64,000 bases of DNA from the NCBI GenBank assembly GCA_003243195.1, contig QFQI01000001.1, positions 124,001 to 188,000 of the forward strand, in the 5' to 3' direction. The notes under the pieces were generated by a model. The model ran no database searches, was not told where the DNA came from, and was given only the letters and a program-made list of their open reading frames with translations. This DNA is from Sphingomonas taxi. GTDB taxonomy: Bacteria > Pseudomonadota > Alphaproteobacteria > Sphingomonadales > Sphingomonadaceae. Made by a program: the position numbers and the translations under genes. The stretch's first letter is position 1. Each line of letters opens with the position of its first letter. Shown piece after piece: positions 60,101 through 64,000 of the stretch.

Positions 60101-62044
60101 ATGTCGTTCCGTTTCGCCTGCCTCTCGCTCCTGCTCTCCTCCACCGCCGCGCTGGCGCAGGAGGCGCCGCGCCCCGACGCCGCCGCCCCCGCCGACAGCG
60201 CCGACGTCATCGTCTCGGCCAATCGCGCGCCGATCGACAGCGACCGCGTGGTCGCGTCGGTCACCGTGCTCGACAAGGCGGCGATCGACCGCAACGCGGA
60301 CCTGTCGGTCGCCGACCTGCTGCTGCGCACGCCCGGCGTGTCGCTGTCGCGCAACGGCGGCTACGGCACGACCACCTCGCTGCGCATCCGGGGAGCGGAA
60401 AGCGACCAGACCGTGGTGGTGATCGACGGGGTGAAGATCAACGATCCGTCGTCGCCCGGCGGCGGCTTCAACTTCGCCAACCTGCTGACCGGCGACGCCG
60501 CGCGGATCGAGGTGCTGCGCGGGCCGCAGTCGATCCTGTGGGGCAGCCAGGCGATCGGCGGCGTCGTCAACGTCGTCACCCCGCTGCCGACCGACGGGCT
60601 GGAAGGCAGCTTCGACGTGGAGGCGGGTTCGCGCGACACGGTCAGTGCGCGTGCCGCGCTGGGCGGCGCCACCGGGCCGCTGGCGTGGCGTGTGGGCGCG
60701 CAGACCTTCACCACCGACGGCATCTCCGCGCTGTCGGCGGGCAGCGAGCGCGACGGCTACACCAACCGCAACGTGCAGGGTCGCGCGGTGCTGACGCTGG
60801 CGCCGGGCGTCAGCGCCGACGTGCGCGGCTATTATTCGGACGGCCGCAACGACTTCGACGGCTTCAGCGGCGACACGCCCGAATATGGCCGCACGCGCGA
60901 GTTCGTCGGCTATGCCGGGCTGAACGTCGACCTGTTCGACGCGCGGCTGCGCAACCGCTTCGCTTATGGCTACACCGACACCGACCGCGACAATTACAAT
61001 CCCGCGCAGGCCGGACAGCCGCAGACCTTCGACGCGCTCGGCCGCAACCACCGCCTGGAATATCAGGGCACGCTGGCGATCGTACAGGGTGCCGACGCGG
61101 TGTTCGGCGTGGAGAATGAGGTAAGCCGCTTCAGCACCGCGTCCTCCGACTTCTCGCCGCCCTATGCGCTGGGTACCCCCTCGCGCGGCCGTGCGGAGAT
61201 CACCAGCTTCTACGGCCAGCTCAACCTGACGCCGCTCGCCGGGCTGACGCTGAATGGCGGCGTGCGCCACGACGACCACAGCCGCTTCGGCGCGCAGACG
61301 CTGTTCGCGGGCGGCGCGAGCTGGGCGCTGCCGACCGGCACGGTGCTGCGCGCCAGCTACAGCGAGGGGTTCAAGGCGCCGACGCTGTACCAGTTGTTCT
61401 CCGAATACGGGAACCGCGCGCTGAACCCCGAACGGGCGAAGGGCTGGGAAGCCGGCGCGGAGCAGCGCCTGCTGGACGGCCGCTTCACCGTCGGCGGCAG
61501 CTATTTCGAGCGGCGGACGCGCGACCAGATCGTCTATACCGGGTGCAGCACCGGCTCGACCGATCCGCTCTGCTTCGTGCCGGGTTCGACCACGGAGCAG
61601 CGTTTCGGCTATTACCAGAACGTCGCGCGCGCCTTCGCGCGCGGCGTCGAGGCGGTGGCCAGCGCGCGGGTGACCGAGCATCTGCTGGTCGACGGCAATT
61701 ACAGCTGGATCGTATCGGAGGATCGCTCGCCGGGCACGCGCTTCGGCAACTGGCTGCCGCGCCGCCCGCGCAACACCGCGAACCTGTCGGCCAGCTACAG
61801 CTTCGCCGGGGAGGGATCGGTCGGTGTCGCGGCGCGCTGGTCGGGCAGCTCGTTCGACGATGCGGCGAACCGCACGCGGTTGAACGCCTACACCCTGGTC
61901 GACCTGCGCGGCGAGCTGCCGCTGTCGCCCGAGGTGCGGCTGTTCGCGCGGGTCGAAAATCTGTTCGACGAGGAGTATCAGACCGTCGCACGCTACGGGA
62001 CGCTGGGTCGCAGCGTCTATGCGGGTCTGCGCGGGCGCTTCTGA
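60101..62044 (+). CDS. btuB: TonB-dependent vitamin B12 receptor BtuB
   Basis: BtuB imports cobalamin across the outer membrane using TonB energy. The 647-residue protein has a signal peptide (MSFRFACLSLLLSSTAALAQ), the TonB-box-like segment DVIVSANR, the plug domain with VVVIDGVKINDPSSPGG and IEVLRGPQSILWGSQAIGGV, and a 22-strand barrel ending in GLRGRF. ATG 60101 is the start nearest the signal peptide; the frame continues upstream into the riboswitch leader. The preceding cobalamin riboswitch supports BtuB over other TonB receptors. Confidence 0.92.
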   Translation: MSFRFACLSLLLSSTAALAQEAPRPDAAAPADSADVIVSANRAPIDSDRVVASVTVLDKAAIDRNADLSVADLLLRTPGVSLSRNGGYGTTTSLRIRGAESDQTVVVIDGVKINDPSSPGGGFNFANLLTGDAARIEVLRGPQSILWGSQAIGGVVNVVTPLPTDGLEGSFDVEAGSRDTVSARAALGGATGPLAWRVGAQTFTTDGISALSAGSERDGYTNRNVQGRAVLTLAPGVSADVRGYYSDGRNDFDGFSGDTPEYGRTREFVGYAGLNVDLFDARLRNRFAYGYTDTDRDNYNPAQAGQPQTFDALGRNHRLEYQGTLAIVQGADAVFGVENEVSRFSTASSDFSPPYALGTPSRGRAEITSFYGQLNLTPLAGLTLNGGVRHDDHSRFGAQTLFAGGASWALPTGTVLRASYSEGFKAPTLYQLFSEYGNRALNPERAKGWEAGAEQRLLDGRFTVGGSYFERRTRDQIVYTGCSTGSTDPLCFVPGSTTEQRFGYYQNVARAFARGVEAVASARVTEHLLVDGNYSWIVSEDRSPGTRFGNWLPRRPRNTANLSASYSFAGEGSVGVAARWSGSSFDDAANRTRLNAYTLVDLRGELPLSPEVRLFARVENLFDEEYQTVARYGTLGRSVYAGLRGRF

Positions 62045-62105
62045 TCCGCAGCCAGGGAGACGGCCTGATGAACCCCACCCGGACGATCCGCCGCGCGGCG
62101 ATCGC

Positions 62106-62516
62106 ATGACGCTGGTCCCGGTCGCTGACGGACCCGCGGTGGTGGCGTGCAACAATTGCCGTCTGTCCCCCGCCGCGCGTGACGATGCGCACGGCCGCCG
62201 CGGCGGGGCATTGCTGGTCGAGGCGCTGCGCGCGGTGCAGGCGTCCGACCCGGCCTATGCCGGCATCGCGGTGCAGGACATGGCGTGCCTGTTCGCGTGC
62301 GACGCGCATTGCACGGTGCACCTGCGCGCGCCCGGCAAGATCGGCTATATCCTGGGTCGCTTCGCCCCCGATGCCACGGCGGCGCGCGCGATCCTCGACT
62401 TCATGCGCCATTATGCGGACAGCGCCGAGGGGCAGGTGCCGTACCGCGACTGGCCCGAGGGCGTGAAGGGCCATTTCATCGTCCGCCTGCCGCCGGCCGG
62501 ACACATCGTAGCGTGA
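62106..62516 (+). CDS. DUF1636 protein
   Basis: A 136-residue protein of the DUF1636 family with several cysteines (ACNNCRLSP and MACLFACDAHCTVHL), suggesting a metal or 2Fe-2S thioredoxin-like ferredoxin fold. The family is found in cobalamin gene clusters of alphaproteobacteria; its role is not known. Its stop overlaps the cobT GTG. Confidence 0.85.
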   Translation: MTLVPVADGPAVVACNNCRLSPAARDDAHGRRGGALLVEALRAVQASDPAYAGIAVQDMACLFACDAHCTVHLRAPGKIGYILGRFAPDATAARAILDFMRHYADSAEGQVPYRDWPEGVKGHFIVRLPPAGHIVA

Positions 62517-63523
62517 CGCGCTTCGCATCGGTGGCGGCGTTCGACGCCGCGCTCGCCGATCTGCCCGCGCCGGACATGACCGCGCGCGCGGCGGCGGCGG
62601 CGCGGCAGGCGCGGCTCACCAAGCCGCACGGATCGCTCGGGCGGCTGGAGGAAATCGCGCTGTTCATGGCCGGGTGGCAGGGGCGCGCCCGGCCGCGCAT
62701 CGACGCCGGGCGCGTGGTGGTGTTCGCGGGCAACCACGGCGTCGCGGCGCGCGGCGTCAGCGCCTATCCCGCCGACGTCACCGCGCAGATGGTCGCCAAT
62801 TTCATGAACGGCGGCGCGGCGATCAACGCGCTCGCCGGCGCGGCCGGGCTGTCGCTAGCGGTGGTGCCGCTGGCGCTCGACCGGCCGACCGGCGACATCA
62901 CGCGCGCGCCGGCGATGGGCGAGGCGGAATGCCTGGACGCGCTGAACGCCGGCGCGGCAGCCGTGACGCCGGGGCTGGATCTGCTGGTGCCCGGCGACAT
63001 GGGGATCGGCAACACCACCCCGGCGGCGGCGCTGTGCGCGGCCAGCTTCGGCGGCGATGCGGCGGCATGGGTCGGGCCGGGCACCGGCGTCACCGGCGCG
63101 GCGCTGGCCGCGAAGGTGGCGGCGGTGAACGCGGCGCTTGCGCTGCACCGCGATGCCGTCACCCCGTTCGAGCGGCTGCGGCGGCTGGGCGGGCGCGAGA
63201 TCGCGGCGATCGCCGGCGCGGTGCTGGCGGCGCGGCACGCGCGCGTGCCGGTGCTGCTCGACGGCTTCATCGCCGGCGCGGCGCTGGCGCCGCTGGCGGC
63301 GGCGCGGCCGGCGGTGCTCGACCATGTCCTTGCGGGTCATTGCTCGGCCGAGCCGGGGCATGCGCGGTTGCTGGACCGCTTCGGTCTGGCGCCGCTGCTG
63401 ACGCTCGGCATGCGGCTGGGCGAAGGCAGCGGTGCGGCGTTGGCCGCCGGGATCGTGCGCGCGGCGCTCGCCGCGCACGACGGCATGGCGACCTTCGACG
63501 AAGCGGGCGTGTCGGCGGCGTGA
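62513..63523 (+). CDS. cobT: Nicotinate-nucleotide-dimethylbenzimidazole phosphoribosyltransferase
   Basis: CobT (CobU in the aerobic naming) makes alpha-ribazole phosphate for the lower ligand of cobalamin. The 336-residue protein has TKPHGSLGRLEEIALFMAGW, VVFAGNHGVAARGVSAYPAD, VPGDMGIGNTTPAAAL and the C-terminal LLTLGMRLGEGSGAALA, all typical. The catalytic Glu is in the LGMRLGEGSG segment. The GTG start overlaps the DUF1636 stop (GTGA). Confidence 0.95.
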   Translation: MTRFASVAAFDAALADLPAPDMTARAAAAARQARLTKPHGSLGRLEEIALFMAGWQGRARPRIDAGRVVVFAGNHGVAARGVSAYPADVTAQMVANFMNGGAAINALAGAAGLSLAVVPLALDRPTGDITRAPAMGEAECLDALNAGAAAVTPGLDLLVPGDMGIGNTTPAAALCAASFGGDAAAWVGPGTGVTGAALAAKVAAVNAALALHRDAVTPFERLRRLGGREIAAIAGAVLAARHARVPVLLDGFIAGAALAPLAAARPAVLDHVLAGHCSAEPGHARLLDRFGLAPLLTLGMRLGEGSGAALAAGIVRAALAAHDGMATFDEAGVSAA

Positions 63524-64000
63524 GCGCCGTGCGGATCGTGCACCTGATGCGGCACGGCACGCCGGTGCTGGCGGGCCGGCTGCTCGGGCGCACCGATTGC
63601 GACGCGACGCCGGCGGGGGTGGACGCGTGCCGCCGTGCCGCCGCCGCCTGCGCGGCGCGGCACGTCGCCTGTTCCGACCTGCGGCGCGCCACGATGTGCG
63701 CGGCCGCGATCACGCCGGCGTTCCGCAGCGACGCCGCGTGGCGCGAACTCGATTTCGGCGCATGGGACGGCTGCGATCCCGCGACGCTCGATCCCGAGGC
63801 GCTGGCGGCGTTCTGGCGCGACCCGGAGGGCTGCGCGCCGCCGGGCGGCGAACGCTGGTCCGCGCTGGTGGCGCGGGTCGACGCCGCCGTGCGCGCCGTG
63901 GCTTCCGACACGCTGGTCGTCACGCACGCCGGCGCGATCCGCGCCGCGCTGGCGGGGGCGTGCGGGTTCGACGCACGGCAGGTATGGGCGTTCGACCTCC
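63520..64000 (+). CDS. cobC: Alpha-ribazole phosphatase-like histidine phosphatase (partial)
   Basis: From GTG 63520, overlapping the cobT stop, a frame runs to the window end (160 codons). It opens VRIVHLMRHGTPVLAGRLLG, the RHG phosphoglycerate-mutase motif, and has LDFGAWDGCDPATLD and VVTHAGAIRAALA with the second His. The position after cobT points to CobC, which dephosphorylates alpha-ribazole-5'-phosphate. The 3' end is outside the window. Confidence 0.88.
   Translation, partial: MSAVRIVHLMRHGTPVLAGRLLGRTDCDATPAGVDACRRAAAACAARHVACSDLRRATMCAAAITPAFRSDAAWRELDFGAWDGCDPATLDPEALAAFWRDPEGCAPPGGERWSALVARVDAAVRAVASDTLVVTHAGAIRAALAGACGFDARQVWAFDL

Overview
The window is high-GC DNA (GTG starts and 4-base ATGA/GTGA overlaps are common) and reads as a piece of chromosome from a sphingomonad alphaproteobacterium, most likely Sphingomonas. 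This rests on the DUF1467, DUF983 and DUF1636 proteins, RNase J downstream of the nuo genes, a TonB/ExbB/ExbD/ExbD set and the protein sequences in general. No phage, IS element or CRISPR array was seen.

Layout. (1) 1-3123, plus strand: the end of yajC, then secD, secF and a Mth938-like gene (Sec translocon accessory operon). (2) 3143-22387, minus strand: a near-continuous run read from nuoA to nuoN (complex I, with an NTF2-like gene between nuoD and nuoE), followed by birA, coaX, RNase J and two small membrane-protein genes. (3) 22495-25064: a Nudix gene, dcd, about 1 kb with no gene, and a small secreted TPR-like protein among repeated TGTCAC motifs. (4) 25256-27868: tonB-exbB-exbD-exbD, with an intercistronic hairpin and a clear terminator. 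(5) 28095-43088: housekeeping genes: folB-like, GST, GNAT, DUF1285, CoA pyrophosphatase, CCA-adding enzyme, a GGDEF-EAL protein, parC, an OpgC-like membrane protein with a lipoprotein esterase, a DUF4349-like lipoprotein, purC-purS-purQ, a GFA-family protein and a queuosine-precursor transporter. (6) tRNA-Arg(UCU) at 43135. (7) 43299-58174: an accessory catabolic locus. (8) 58171-64000: msrB and a cobalamin block (cobO, cobalamin riboswitch, BtuB-like receptor, DUF1636, cobT, a CobC-like phosphatase cut by the window edge).

The accessory locus is the most interesting part. It combines a GH127/GH146-type beta-L-arabinofuranosidase, a GH43 protein, a GH27 alpha-galactosidase, a DUF885 HExxxGH peptidase-like protein, a DPP-IV-like S9 protein, a remnant of a HExxH secreted peptidase, a DUF5695-like (alpha/alpha) protein, a DapA-family protein resembling hydroxyproline-pathway deaminases, and an Ldh2-family reductase of the type that includes pyrroline-2-carboxylate reductases. 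I infer a system for taking apart plant hydroxyproline-rich glycoproteins (extensins): remove Hyp-linked arabinose and Ser-linked galactose, cut the Pro/Hyp-rich backbone, and catabolise the imino acids. A shared palindrome (ATCGTATACGAT and a one-mismatch copy) lies just upstream of the GH127 and DapA-family genes and probably binds a single regulator that is not in this window.

The same locus is decaying. GH27 has a +1 shift in a G6 run; GH43 has a nonsense codon plus two frameshifts; the S9 gene lacks its catalytic domain through an in-frame deletion; the HExxH gene has two stops and a lost 3' end. cobO, outside the locus, also carries a one-base frameshift. Single-base shifts could be assembly errors. 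The nonsense codons and the in-frame deletion are harder to explain that way.
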